From Sclerodactyla briareus (lineage: Eukaryota; Echinodermata; Holothuroidea; Dendrochirotida; Sclerodactylidae), in the NCBI GenBank assembly GCA_026419785.1, contig JAODTK010003477.1:1-64000 (forward strand): 64,000 nt of DNA. Reading direction: 5' to 3'. This document shows positions 1-12,142 of this stretch, piece by piece. The position numbers and the translations under genes were made by a program. The notes under the pieces are model-generated. The model was not told the origin of the DNA, did no database searches, and worked only from the letters and a program-made list of their open reading frames with translations. Position 1 is the stretch's first letter, and the number at the start of each line of letters is the position of its first letter.

Positions 1-1054
1 TGCAACAAGCCTGATAGTCACTGGCAAATTGTGGGCGAATCTATGGTTCCAGTAGTGCAAAGTAATGACAAATAATTGGTTCAGTCCTAGGCCTATATAC
101 GAAACGACTGTTTGTCTGACAGGTTGGGACGGTCACATATGTCTCTCCTCCCAGCGAGGTTCCTCTTTTCCCACTTCCGATTATGGTCGAATCAAATTTC
201 ATGACTTTTCAAGACGGAATCGTCTCAGGTGTGTGGGGTGCGGCCCCGTCCGGATATCGACCTCTGCTGTTGCGTGACCATCAGGGCAACAAGTCATTCC
301 AGTGAGCATCAGAAATACCTTCTTGACATATCCCATCTCTCTAAGTCCTAATAGTTTAATATATATATATAATATATATCAATCAATAAAAGTAGCTATA
401 GCGCGATGAAAAACATGTCAAGCATAATTAAATCTCACAACAGAAAAATAAACACAAAATACCAATGAGCAACCCATGCCCAAAGCGTTCAATTGGTAGA
501 GATAGGAACACCTGCCCTCTCAGAGGTGAGTGCTTGGCGAGTGCGGTGGTGTATAAAGCCACCGTCTCTTCTACTGATGACACAGTAGCCTACATATGCT
601 TGGCAGGCGGGACCTTTAAAAGAAGGCCCCCCCCCCCCCTAAAATATAACAACCACAAGAAATCGTTTCAGGCAACGAGCGGTATGAGAAGATAAACCGA
701 GCTAATCTAAATACACTCTGGGGCCTGCAGCGGGAGGGGTGCGTTATTCAGCAAGTGGGAGATAGTTGGCGGCATCTAAACACCCACAAACGTCACTCGG
801 CCAATGCAATTTATGTCTCGAAGAAAAAATCGCCAATATCGACAAGGGCCAAAAATTCAATAAACGGACCGAGTTAACTCGACCTGGTCGCCACGGCAAG
901 ATAAATAGTCAAGCCGGACCGTGCGAGTGGTAGGGGAGTGATCTGTTTCCGTTGGTGTGTGCGGTTCGTTGCCTGACGATCGCCGTACGTAGTTAATACG
1001 TGGCGTGAAACGTCAATGGAGATCCAAGCCTAATTAAAATATTAAACAAGGAAC
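1..1054. other. Non-coding stretch, nothing recognised
   Basis: The open frames here are under 80 codons and resemble no family. A short AT dinucleotide run lies near 355-380 and a C run near 628-640. Around 485-500 there is a weak tRNA A-box-like string (TTCAATTGGTAGAG), but no B box follows at the right distance, so no tRNA or SINE is called. Confidence 0.5.
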
Positions 1055-2356
1055 TAACAGTTTCCATAGTCTTTTATTTCACTACTACGTAGTTTTCATT
1101 TCAGCCTTGCATAACATGGCTGCAATTCTTCAGGTGAATGACAGACATAGGCGATAAGCAGGAATATTGAAAATACCGGATCGTAAAAGCATTACGACGC
1201 ATAACATAAACAATGAAAGACAATCACAATGATATTCCTAGCCATAGTTTTTGCGCACTAATGATATCAAGAAGCGCCATGCTCTGATGTGGCCCATATA
1301 ATTTACGACGCTCGCCAACGAGTGGAAGTGGGAATTGAAATATAGACGCACATTTAGGAAGCGTTGCTTACAGGCAACATACAAAACAAGTGGTGCGCCT
1401 AGATATGAAGACGGGTGCGGACATGCGTTGCGTTGAGAGTAGAGGGTAACTAGGAAGCTAATACACACATACTTATCAGTATAGGTAACCTCTGATGAAT
1501 ACAGGTGATGTATTTTCACAGATTTTTCAGAGTAGAGCTTTAAGTTTATTTTTTTTTTCACTTCGAAACGACGAGCTGTGTTAATTGTGTAGCCTAAACC
1601 TTGTTTGTGAAAGTTGAGCCACAGTAATGTACACCAACGCAGGTCATGACCGCCAAACATTTAAACCGTATTTCGAAGGCTACTTGATAAAATTTGGGTG
1701 ATTTGCCGTGCCACAAACAAACTATCGTTTGATTATCCGGAAGGAATAATCAATTTTAAACCATCGCATAGGTCGATGCGTAGTAGCGTGAGTTGGGCCT
1801 AAAATTTCGAGACGGAGAGGAGCGTCGCATAGCCCCTCGTATTTGTGAGCCCGGCTGGCTGGTGTTGTGTCGTGTTGAGGGCACTGTACAATTACACAAC
1901 GTAAATAGCGGCTATAATTGTTTACACGTAGTGTTACTGTGTGCGCGCCGCGCTATGTAGGACTGAGTATCGTAGGACTGAATAGAAGAGATGGGACGAC
2001 ACAAGGCATCACCATAGCAACTATCCAAAACAGAAGGACTAATAGGTTTTTTTCAAGTTTCTTTGTGTGCGGGCTTGCACATGGTAAAACATGGCTCCCC
2101 ACCAGCTAAACAATCAGATTCCAGAATCATAAATTCTCTGAAATTCTCTATGCAAATTAGAGAGGGTTCGAATGGCATTTCAAACATGGCGCGAATGAAC
2201 TTTCTGACCCAATCAGATGCAGGCAACCAATGAAGGTAGTTAGAATCCTGCTTATCGCCCTATTGTCTGTTCATTCACCTGAAGATTGCAGTGTTATGTA
2301 TGCGGTATGGGAAACTACGTAGTAGTGATAAAAAAAAAACTATGCCAAAACTGTAG
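1055..2356. mobile_element. Non-autonomous DNA transposon with about 100-bp terminal inverted repeats
   Basis: The first ~110 bases (about 1055-1172) reappear inverted at about 2240-2356. Shared blocks include CACTACTACGTAG, TTCAGGTGAATGA, and GCGATAAGCAGGA, in the same order inward from each end. The ~1.1 kb between the arms has no recognisable transposase; the best open frame there (minus strand, 1238-1660, 140 codons) has no family signature. This fits a MITE-like or internally deleted DNA transposon. The arms differ by several substitutions and small indels, so it is not very recent. I could not fix a target-site duplication, so the superfamily is open. Confidence 0.75.
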
Positions 2357-2810
2357 GTCGTTTCATATTTTATATGCTTGGTCTCAATATGAAATTGTCA
2401 TCCCATCGTCTATACTTTTCAAACCTTTTCCTATTGGATTTACCGATGCGAAGCAGTACTTTTGAATACCTGTTCGATATCGATTGCTGGGTTGGAGCTC
2501 ACAAGAAGAGGATAACTCAGATTTGTGTCAGCTTCCATTTTTATTGAGAGACGAACCTGAATTCATTCTGTTAGGTTCCTGTTTGTGCAAAGGAAAGAAG
2601 TACGAAAGAGAGAAATAAAGGAGGAAGGTAAGAAAACAAAAAGGGTGCCACGGTTTCGATTAGGATCCAGCGTTGGCGACACATAGCTGCCGATCTTCGA
2701 TCAGCTTTTTCCGTGTCGTGTGACCTTGGACGACGATGACTTGCCTCTCCATGACCCTCTCCAACCAGATGATGAGAGGGGCCTGTGAGGGAAAATTGAG
2801 TACACCCATT
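2357..2810. other. Non-coding stretch, nothing recognised
   Basis: AT-rich single-copy-looking sequence without a supported frame, repeat or RNA. Confidence 0.5.
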
Positions 2811-2885
2811 ATATATTATTATTATTATTATTATTATTATATTATTATTACCTTTATTATTATTATTATGATTATATTATCATAT
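2811..2885. repeat. (TTA)n microsatellite
   Basis: An interrupted run of TTA/ATT triplets about 75 bases long, broken by a CCT and a GAT. The short frame across it that encodes a tyrosine/isoleucine run is a by-product. Confidence 0.9.
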
Positions 2886-5800
2886 GACGTCACGACAAAA
2901 AAAGCTTTATTACGATATCATGACATTAGATTGTACGTAACCTCAAAGACAGCAGAGTTTGGATCTAGTTTGAGATTCTGGTGTGACCACAATACGCTAT
3001 ATCTGAGATCCTCTAGGATGAGTTCAACTTCCACGGACCAAACGGCACCGTCCATTTATCAGCGGAGGTGGTGAGACAATAATACCTCTTCAATGTTGTG
3101 CCTGAAGCTGAGAAGTTAGGGAGCTAGGTTCATGGAAATTATTCTTTGTAAAAAAAATTTTACCATGAGAGGCATTGCCCAAGTTACAGGTACTGTGTTT
3201 TAGGTTATTGTCACACAGGACAAATCAGGATAGGTTTACCTGCCACACAGAGGAAGTCTAGGCAAAGGAAGTCAGTGGTGAAAAAGTATGATGCTTACCA
3301 CGATCCTCAAACAAAAATGATGATTGAGAGCTCGGGGGATGCGCGAGATTTGAAAACGCGCCACCACATTGAGTCATTAAGCTATCGACGTCTTAATGCC
3401 AAACCCATTAAATAATTTGTTATCAATTACACCCGTACCAAAAGGGATATAAATAACCCTGGAAATAAACCAGGGACACTTACAACTACGGGACTGGAAA
3501 CGGCCTATCCAACTGTGTAGGCAGGAGTGTAAACGCTCACGTCACGATCAGTGACGGCCTAGCAGCGCCCCCTCTGTTAGATTAGACCATAGTCCTGAAG
3601 TAAAGAGACACAGTTTGCTAACAAGCCAAATAGTACGCATGAAAAACCTCAAACTACACTACGCATGAAAGTAGCGCCCTCTATTTTTTATCAATTCATG
3701 TTTATGGAACGCCAAACTTATTAAGCATTTTTTAAGTACGCAGTAGGGAATTTGATCACGTGGGAGATGAGGAAACAGCGCCCTCATACGTCGATTTTTT
3801 TCTTCACAGAGTTAGCTAGAAGTATGGACTAATTGGGAATGCCGCAGAGTTGACGGCATCTGCAATGATGGAATAAAAAGATGGAATCTGTTGAGTAGCA
3901 TTTAAAACTAGAGAAGATGGGGGGGGTAGTTTGGGGTAGCATCCTTCAGTTTCATATCCCCTGAATGAACGTGTACACGTGCACAATCGCAGTATGATTG
4001 AGAAGGAAAATAGAAAGTCCATAGGGAAGTGGCTATTTGAACTCACCAATGATCATTGTGTCTCAACTCCAAATTGAGGTACGGTAGGCACAATTCCCAG
4101 TGAAAGGTGACGAATCCGTCCACCTGCCTCTAACTTCTCCCTCTGATTTCACAGCCCTCTATAACTTCAAAACATCATTCAAACATACATTCATCATTGA
4201 AATGTTAAAATTCATTGGTATAAAGTTGATTACTACACGCATAATGTGACACATTAAAAATTGGGGAATATCACAACCTGTTTTTTCAGCCTTTTTGTTT
4301 TGGAACATGTTTCGAAACAGACGGTGTGTTGTTGCATCAATTCAGGGCTCATGCTGGTGATCCTTTATTCATATTGGCACATTGTTGCATGGGACATCAT
4401 AGAAAATCCACATGAATATTAATATCTTAGAGTGGAACGCGTAAAAAACAGACAACCAATTTGTAATCGGTTGTAGGAATGTATGGATAAATGACTGAGT
4501 TCAGGGGAAAAATTCTTGGTAATTCTAACCTCATGCCAAAGACCAATATGGGGAATGAATAAGTTCAAAACATTATCTGACTACATAAATGGCTTTTGGG
4601 TATATTAATTGAGAGTTAAGCTTGTCAGAAGAACACTGAAGTGACACAGAAGTGGGACCCTTTATAGGCTAACTAAAAAACAGCTAGCCTCGAGTTGGAG
4701 AGCAGGCTTTAGTAATGGTACTAAAGCCTGTGAGCGCGGCTAGTCTAGGCCTGACAACAACATTGCTGAGCAGAAAAGTGGGATGGATCATCATGTTATT
4801 GACAGACTTAGGCCGGAAGGCCGGGAAAACCCACAACCAAACAGCAAGGAAGTAGTTGGAACAAAATTGAATGTATGCAAAACCAATATTATGTAGACGT
4901 CGATCCGTTCTAAGAAAATTTCCCCAACATTGACACGGGAGGGGGGAGGGGGGTTGCTCCAGTGGCATAGCCTCTGGACCAATTGATTCGTCACAGCACT
5001 AAAATCAAGCAAATAATCGTGAAATTTGTTCCCAACACTTGTTCGGGGATTGTAAGCTTCATGGGGGCTCATGGGCGATGTTATGAGAGTATTGCATCAC
5101 ACAAAAAAAAAGCATTACGACAGCTATCGCTAATTTGAAACTAACAGATATATGTCTCTGGATTAATATCAAAGTCAATCCCAGTTGGATTTGGTTTTAA
5201 TATCATGCCTGGAATAATACTGATATGGACAGGAGAACAGCATCATAATTCAACTTTTATACATGTTTTCTTCCCCGGCATAGGCTAACTCGATCTATGG
5301 TGTCATACAGAAGATAAATGTATATTTTTATATATCATAGAACAATAACAGGGCCTGATGAAACATACAATATTGTTGGCGAGGGCTTGCTGCTTGAAGA
5401 TTGTTATAGGGAGGGGTATGGTAAATTGTCAATGCTGCAACTAATGACAGGCACTCCATCGAATCCCATAATTATCTCAACTATGCCCCATACATTACCG
5501 AATATCCAATTGTGCCTCATTCATGGAATTTGTTTCTGTTTAGTATCAGTGTATTAAATGCACAGATGCAGTATTTACCATACATACGTGAAAAATCCTG
5601 CTGGAGGAAGGGATAACAAAATTTATATTGTGACTAGCGGTGGAGCTGGGCTGTTAGGTCGTCTGCCTCAGTTAACAGGCGAAGGCCATACCCCTAGCAT
5701 GAGTGCAGATGTTGCACAATCAATTAAGTACATGGTTACTGAACAAAACTACTCACAACATACACTACCAAAAATATACCGGACCCCCTCACCAGTCCCT

Positions 5801-7138
5801 AAACCCATTCTATACATAACTGCACCAGGGATGTCGTAGCAATGCATGCAGAACTAAAACATGGAACCTAATCCTGAGAGCTGGTGGATTGATTTAGTAA
5901 GGATCCATACTGTACATCAAATGGCTACTGGCATGAAAACAAACAAAATGCAATCTCCATAATTTTCCATGTTGCAATCACAGTGGTCAATGACCTTGCT
6001 GTAGGGTACTATGACTGAGCATATAGAATGTTTGAAGGAAAGGGAATAATATTGTTACCAGACTCACAGCACCATTTCTTGCGAGTTATTCATTTTTGAT
6101 AAAACGTCACGCCAACATAACCGTGTAAGATATGTGGTGTTTCTAAATACGAACCTAAATTTCACTTCTAGGTTGATTTCTCAGTCCTCGGGGAACTATT
6201 AGGTGCTTAGTGAACCAATTCATGCAGAGTATGTGGACACCGTTGAATGTTGCATACTGTTTGTGAATGGTGGCTAGGTTAGGTAGGCCCTCATATATTC
6301 GTGTGATGCTATTGTCTGGATACGCCTAACTAGTCTTAGGCCCTAGGGCAGTAACCTTTCACAGTCCAACAAGAGGTCAAATGTACAAACAATTTAATGA
6401 ATATGCCTATCAACGGTTAATGGAATGTACAGATAATTCCAATATCACCAAAATTGATGTTCAGTTTATCATAAACTACTTTAGCATTAGACTGTTAGAT
6501 GGGGCCTATTGAGCGGAGGAAAGCGGCATTCCCTATTATTGAGCCGGATACCACATCAATAATGCAGCATTCCTTGAATTGAGCCGTACGACACTGGTCG
6601 ATAACGATTCATTCATAACGAGGTTTGATGCGCTACCAATTTGAAGGGGGCTCCAATGTATGGTGAAAAATCACATTTTTAGACGTTAGAGCCAGTACCC
6701 GGGTTCAATACACATGAGATCCATGGCAACGAAACTGTCCTCGGTTCGCCTGCCACATAGGCTATGGAATAACTTAAAGTCACTCACGATCACCGGAGTT
6801 CAGATTTAACTTACGCCATAGCGTTAGCTAAGGGGCAAGAAAAACAACATGCTTCCTCAAGATTGACGAATTTAGGCAGCCACGACGGACTAATTGACGC
6901 CGATGGAGCTAAAAAAAAGTGACGGAGAAATCTCAGTTTTGTTTAGTTACCACCCAGTAAAGGGGCCTCGGCTTTAAGGATCTCGTTATCGTGACAATAT
7001 AAAAGTACCGTAGCTATCTCGTCGTAAATCCAGATCATGTCAGGTTCTAATACTATTTATAAACTCCAAATCGTCACTTAGCTCGTCGTTGCCTTTAACT
7101 AACAATCTACTCAATCGTAATCCGTTATTTTAACAATT
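2886..7138. other. Non-coding stretch without recognised genes
   Basis: About 4.2 kb with only short frames. An AGCGCC..CTC motif recurs near 3565, 3672 and 3776, which suggests decayed repeat DNA. TATAAATA near 3450 is a possible TATA-like string, but no gene follows it. Two abutting plus-strand frames (5318-5557 and 5558-5839) have a glycine-containing second part but no recognisable domain, start context or splice pattern; I do not call them genes. Around 4690-5070 overlapping minus-strand frames read mostly hydrophobic residues with no family signature. Confidence 0.4.
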
Positions 7139-8316
7139 TCACATTTTCCTGACTGTTCGAAGGTAATTTGCCCCGTTCGTAGTGCCCCTTTCCGGTTCAC
7201 CGTCTAGTGATCTCGACAATTGTGTGTTGCTCAAAGGCTGCATTCTTTGTACTGCGCGGCATCGTTGCAGGTTTTCAGAATATGCACAGTCTGCAGGCCA
7301 TAATCCGATGCGCAAATAGCTATGAGCGTACAATTGTTTCGGCCAGTTTCATCTTGTTTTCCAATTAAATTCTTGATATAAACCCAAATTTATGGCAACA
7401 GAGTGCGATCTGCATTAGTCGCCATCCGTTACCATGGGGATGCAACATATCGCTGAACTTGCATCGGTGTTGTCAACATAATACGGAGCTAGCTGTAGAT
7501 TCCACGACAGGCGGACGGCAACGGCAAAGTAGACGTAATGTTGTTAAAGTTGTAGACCACGTTCGCCGTCCTACAGGAAGGGCGCTTTAGGATTCTACGA
7601 CAGGTCAAGTGCAGTTGGCGTGCTGTAGATGAGCGCGTTTACGATCGAGCGTTCGAGTATTGAGCGTAAAATTCCCTGATTTCCATTTTTCAGCCTGTTG
7701 AATGATGCCGCGCGGCTGGGTTCACGTTCAGTCGCGGGACAACGTGAAAAGTGAGGACTCCCGTCGTGAATCGACGTGTACGGAAGTTGGTGAGGTTGTT
7801 CGCATGCGAAGTAGGTTTTTCATTGCGCCATACGTTGCAGTTGCCGTTGCCGTCGTGAAAATCAAAGCAGGATTCATTAGTGAGGATGTGGGGGGCGGGT
7901 AACATTTTGAAAATCAGCAGTTTTGCGAATCGGAAAACTTTTTAGGAGGAGGAGAGTTGTAGGGTGATCCGGAATACTTACAATAGGTGAAATAACAAAA
8001 TTGACCAAAATTGGCTTTATGAGGAAGATATTCTATAATCCGTTTGCGAGGTGCAGGCATATGCCGCTGGACGCGTGGTACTTTTGCTTACTCGGGGTCG
8101 TTTCATTTCGTTCGAATGAATTTTTGCCGCTATTGCAAATGGTTCTATCTCTGAAACCCGGATACAGCTTTTCGACACTTTCACATTATCTTCCCGTGAA
8201 AACGAGCTTATGGTTTTTACCTTACCCCGCATCCCGCGTTTGATTTTATGGAATTTCGCATTAAGCTCCCGACATATCGCAACGCCCCTTCGTTTGTGTT
8301 CAGTAACCGTTTTCAT
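7139..8316 (-). pseudogene. Tc1-like transposase (Tc1/mariner), decayed
   Basis: Three minus-strand open pieces line up in order with a Tc1-family transposase. At 8017-8316 the DNA-binding part shows a bipartite helix-turn-helix pattern with SREDNVKVSKS and AAKIHSNEMKRPRVSKST. At 7690-7905 the catalytic core begins with LTNESCFDFHDGNG followed by a VWRNEKP-like string, matching the family's first catalytic aspartate region (usually DESRF; here the Asp position reads Asn). At 7139-7333 the C-terminal tail holds SNTQLSRSL and ends near VRKM. The stretch between 7340 and 7690, where the second Asp and final Glu should lie, reads through in no single frame. Stops and frameshifts separate the pieces, so the enzyme is dead. 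Terminal inverted repeats and flanking TA were not located. Confidence 0.7.
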
Positions 8317-9067
8317 AATTGATGGACTTTTTCGGGGGAGGAATGCTCTCTCTAGTTAAATATTAGGCCAGGTTTAGAGGAGCAAGTCACTATTTGACAC
8401 AATCATTATATGCTTGAATTTTGATCGTGAAGATTCGAATTTATCGAAATTTCTCTAAACAAAATAACCGACTACATCTATGATTGATTAGCTTCCTGAT
8501 ATTATCTTCTATCCTGAATGGCCAGTTAATCATTGCCGGACGTCATATTCCTCACATTGCATTACAACGTCGTCAATTCGTTTATACCTTGTTTCGATTT
8601 TTTGTCCGTTGAAAATAATGAATTATTATTTTTATTTCATTGTAACACCCACATTCATTTGGAGTCCTGTCCATATTCAGTTCTTCAATTATAATTTAAA
8701 CCAAAAACTTTACTCGATTTTAGCAAAATTCGCTCTTTCATTCATTTTCTGTGTAGCCGAATAACCGATCGTCGTATTCGTAGGAGTGGGTGGAGTGGAC
8801 TACTCGATAAGCCCTTAAGGGTTTTTTTTTTTTTTTTTCAGCCCCACTTCCTTCCACTCTTCTTCTTTCTATTATTCATTACTGACAAGTAAACCCTAAT
8901 AAATCTTATGTATGGTTTGAAGGGTGGAGAAGAAACATTATTATGAATATTATATGTAATATTTTGTTGTGTTGTTGTTGTGTTTTTTTCTTTCGTTTTT
9001 TTTTTGCATTCGTTACCTTCTTTGTGGTCAAATCGTCGGCTTGCTGAAAACCTGGTCGTCTCGTGAA
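8317..9067. other. AT-rich non-coding stretch
   Basis: No supported frame. A T run of about 18 bases at 8821-8838 and T-rich tracts near 8980-9003 are low complexity. Confidence 0.5.
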
Positions 9068-9300
9068 CAGGCACGTACGGAGAGATTTTTTCTTGGGAGG
9101 GGGGTGTTGAGTCGGAACCCCCCCCAAGGGAAATGCGCACTCATAAATGGCATCACCGTCCCTATTGGCAAAAAGGTGTAATTTATGGGCTCCTATAGAC
9201 GCATGCTGCTGCAATATTTACAAAAAAACAGCCGCCAAACCTCTACTGAACTGCGAAAAAAAAATCAGTTTTCGTGTTAAAATTTATGGATCACTCGTTT
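9068..9300 (+). mobile_element. hAT-like non-autonomous element, copy 1 (one end visible)
   Basis: It begins with CAGGCACGTACGGAG, close to the CAGGGGCG... ends of invertebrate hAT elements. About 230 bases match, in reverse orientation, 35300-35535. Shared blocks are CCTATTGGCAAAAA, GCATGCTGCTGCAATATT and AACTGC-A-run-TCAGTTT. The distal end was not found, so the true length is unknown. The assignment to hAT rests only on the terminal bases. Confidence 0.6.
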
Positions 9301-10602
9301 GGTGGTTTGTTATTTGTGCTCTAGAATATGTCCAAAAACAAAGTGATAATACAGGACACATGAAACGGTAACGACAGAACAAAGGACAGATTGTCAATAG
9401 AGTAACAGGAAGCAACCACCCATTGGGCCAGGACAAGGGCCCAATTCCAATGGGGTCCCACATAATACGATGCACAATCAGCGAAACACGGAAAAACATA
9501 CAAAAAATACAACCCTCCCGACTATACCCACCCATACCATCACAACCAGCAAAAAATTGGGCCAAACACAGGGCGCTGAGAGAGACGGGCAAATAAAACA
9601 TTAAATGAGGAGTTTCTTCAATTTAACCTTAAAGGTTGAACAGTTTCGCATAGATGTGATTACAAACGGAAGAGCGTTCCATCACGTAAACGTGACACAA
9701 AAGGTGGCACCCGGCACCCCCTGTGTTTAATGATAGGCTCTCGCACGGGTGCCATAATTATGAACTACAGACGTTTAGAAAAACTAGTAATTAAGTAAGG
9801 CGAACTAGGCCATAACATATTTTGTGTGTATGGTTCAGACGAATGAATTTAGCCCTGTCTCAACTGTAGCTACCGAGGAATAGCAATCTTCTCCAGCCCA
9901 ATATGAAATCTTGGGCCTCGCATAGGGCATAAAACGACACATTTTGTTTTGGTGGTTGAAGTTAGTTGTGAGAGTTGTTGAGCCCCAGTATTACCAGATG
10001 AAGAGCGTAATAAAACAAGCATTGTATGAGTGCCGTACGAAGTATTTCCGAGACTTCGGTAGAAGATATGCTGGCTTGGCGATGTAAGATGAAAGTTGGA
10101 ATTAACCTTTTGATGAACATGCCGAGCATTGTCAGTTGAAGGTAAGCTGTATCAATCAAAAACGCCAAGATAAAGTGACTTTACTGGGGTCATGGGGGTT
10201 CACGACCACTCCGACCCCAACCCCCCGCCCCCCCCCCAACCCCCACTACCAACCCCACCCCCGTGGGAGCCCCCTGCTTGAAGGTGTTCAAACCAATCCA
10301 ACTTAAGAGCAACGTCAAGTTTACTGTGGTAAAGAATAATCTGTGTAACATCTGGGTCTATGTGTGCCCACAGTTGAGATAACGGTTTACCTAGCCATCT
10401 GGGGTGCAATGGACAGCGTGGATAATAAAACAGTCAAAGCGTGGCAGGGGTTCGGTAAACCACACATTTCTCGGCTAAATCGTCTCTGAAGTTAAACAGA
10501 AACAACCCCCCACTGGAGGAATTTTTTTTTTTTTGGCTAAAGAGATACTCGATTGTTTGAACAAAATGTTGTTATAGGTAGGCTGTGTCAATGCAATTAT
10601 AC
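9301..10602. other. Non-coding stretch
   Basis: Frames on both strands are short and without a family match. A G/C-run-rich patch at about 10200-10270 and an imperfect T run near 10521 are low complexity. Confidence 0.45.
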
Positions 10603-10678
10603 AGTTAGTTAGTTAGTTGTTAGTTAGTAGTTACTTTAGTTAGGGAGTTAGTTGTTAGGGTAGTTAGTTGTTAGTTGT
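10603..10678. repeat. (GTTA)n simple repeat
   Basis: Imperfect tandem TTAG/GTTA tetranucleotides about 75 bases long, with GTTGTTA interruptions. Confidence 0.85.
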
Positions 10679-12065
10679 ACGACACACCCCTCGTCCACCT
10701 TCGATGCCATTCTTGATCGGAATGCTTGGTGGATATGATCTAGGTTTTTTTTGACCCTTAATAATGGTCTAATTCTTATGAATAATTTACTAGAGATTAG
10801 GCGCCGTTCAATTGAAGCGTCTGTCGGGGGGTACCGGATGGAAAGGTCTGGAACTACTGGCTCAAAAAGGGACACAGGGCTATCTGTCTGTCTGCTGTCT
10901 GGAATTGATACAAGTGGAGGCGTGCAATGTAATCATCCACTGCGACACACTAGCCGCCCTCGGAATTGTGTTAAATTGGTACAAGTGTCAACGGCTTAAC
11001 AAGACAAGCTGTTGGCAAAATCACTTCGACACCTCGTTGACACCGAATCACCAGGTATCAGTGTTGACGGTGGGGTGGGCAGTCTTTGTCCAAAGTGTTA
11101 ATACATAGTATACTCTAGGGCATGGGTACAAATGCACGAAGAACAAGAAAGAATGATAGGGCCAGGGTGCCAAATCGTTCGTTTATGAAGGCGCAAATGC
11201 GTGCTTGGCTATTTGCGGGAACAACCCAACACCTGTCTGTACTTTGTTATCATAGGCCAATTTTCGTACTTCAGCCCAGTGACTAACATTGGAAACGCGG
11301 ATGAGCACATGACTCCATTAGAAAAAAGTGGAAGAACGGACGCGGACCACCCGGTTGGATGCCAGGGTATAGGATGCAAATTAAATTCTTATGTCAAGAG
11401 TCTGACAATTCATGGAAATAGTCCTAATTCGAGAATATGTATAGGCATGTTCGAGGTAAGTGACCCAGTTTTTTTTTTCACCTCTGCATTGTCAAACCCA
11501 GGACGGACGTGGAAACGAAGGTGATAACCAGATAGCCGGTCGTAAGCAGGAAACTTGTACTGGGAGTTGTCCCTGAAAATTGTGGAAGTTACGGAACGTT
11601 TTCTCAGGTGCCGAAAAAAAGATAGAATCTAGATGCTGAATGAAACAATACTATAGAGCCTGAAATCGCAATATAATGGTCTCAAATTGGCGGAAAAAGC
11701 TACTCCCTGCCTACATGGTCTTCAGCGTAGGCCACGGTGGAACCCGACCTAGCCCCCCCCCCCCCCGGCCCTGAGAACCACCTACGTCCGGGGAATTATC
11801 GGTAAATGTATAGAGGAACCCTTTCTGACCGACGCCGTGACATATATAGGGGAGAGTCCGAAGAAAGGAAAGGAAAGGTTGGAGCATACGCTGTGAGCAG
11901 CGCCTAGCTGCGGGGGGGGGGGGGGGGGGGGGGTTAATGATCCCGACACCTTCGCCTTAGCCACCTGCTGTGAATGTCAGACGATGGGGCCCGTGATGCC
12001 TAACAGCAGTCCCCCATGTTTAGTTCCCTTGTGTGAGCACAGCGAGAGGAAAAGTACCATTTTCG
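10679..12065. other. Non-coding stretch with long homopolymers
   Basis: No supported gene. A C run at about 11753-11766 and a 22-base G run at about 11912-11933 interrupt it; both lengths are suspect in a draft assembly. The small frames spanning these runs code for proline or glycine tracts only. Confidence 0.45.
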
Positions 12066-12142
12066 AAGTCCTTGGTGTAACCCGACGGGAATTCGAACCC
12101 CGGTCTCCGGGATGCAAAACCGACGCTCTACCAATTGTATCC
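12066..12142 (-). repeat. tRNA-like sequence (SINE head or tRNA pseudogene)
   Basis: On the minus strand the sequence reads an A-box-like CAATTGGTAGAGC, an anticodon-arm-like TTTTGCA loop, and a clear T arm CGGGGTTCGAATTCCCG with a perfect B-box core. If folded as a tRNA the loop would carry UGC (alanine). The two sides of the acceptor stem do not pair, so a working tRNA is unlikely. A tRNA-derived SINE fragment is the better reading. The RNA polymerase III box sequences themselves are well preserved. Confidence 0.6.

Noticed and set aside
475-530. tRNA gene near 490
   Set aside because: Only an A-box-like string is present; no matching B box or stems.
3440-3480. Promoter with TATAAATA
   Set aside because: No supported gene starts downstream, and AT-rich DNA gives such strings often.
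11912-11933. Long G run as a quadruplex or regulatory feature
   Set aside because: One of many long G/C homopolymers in the window; lengths are unreliable in this type of assembly, and no gene lies nearby.
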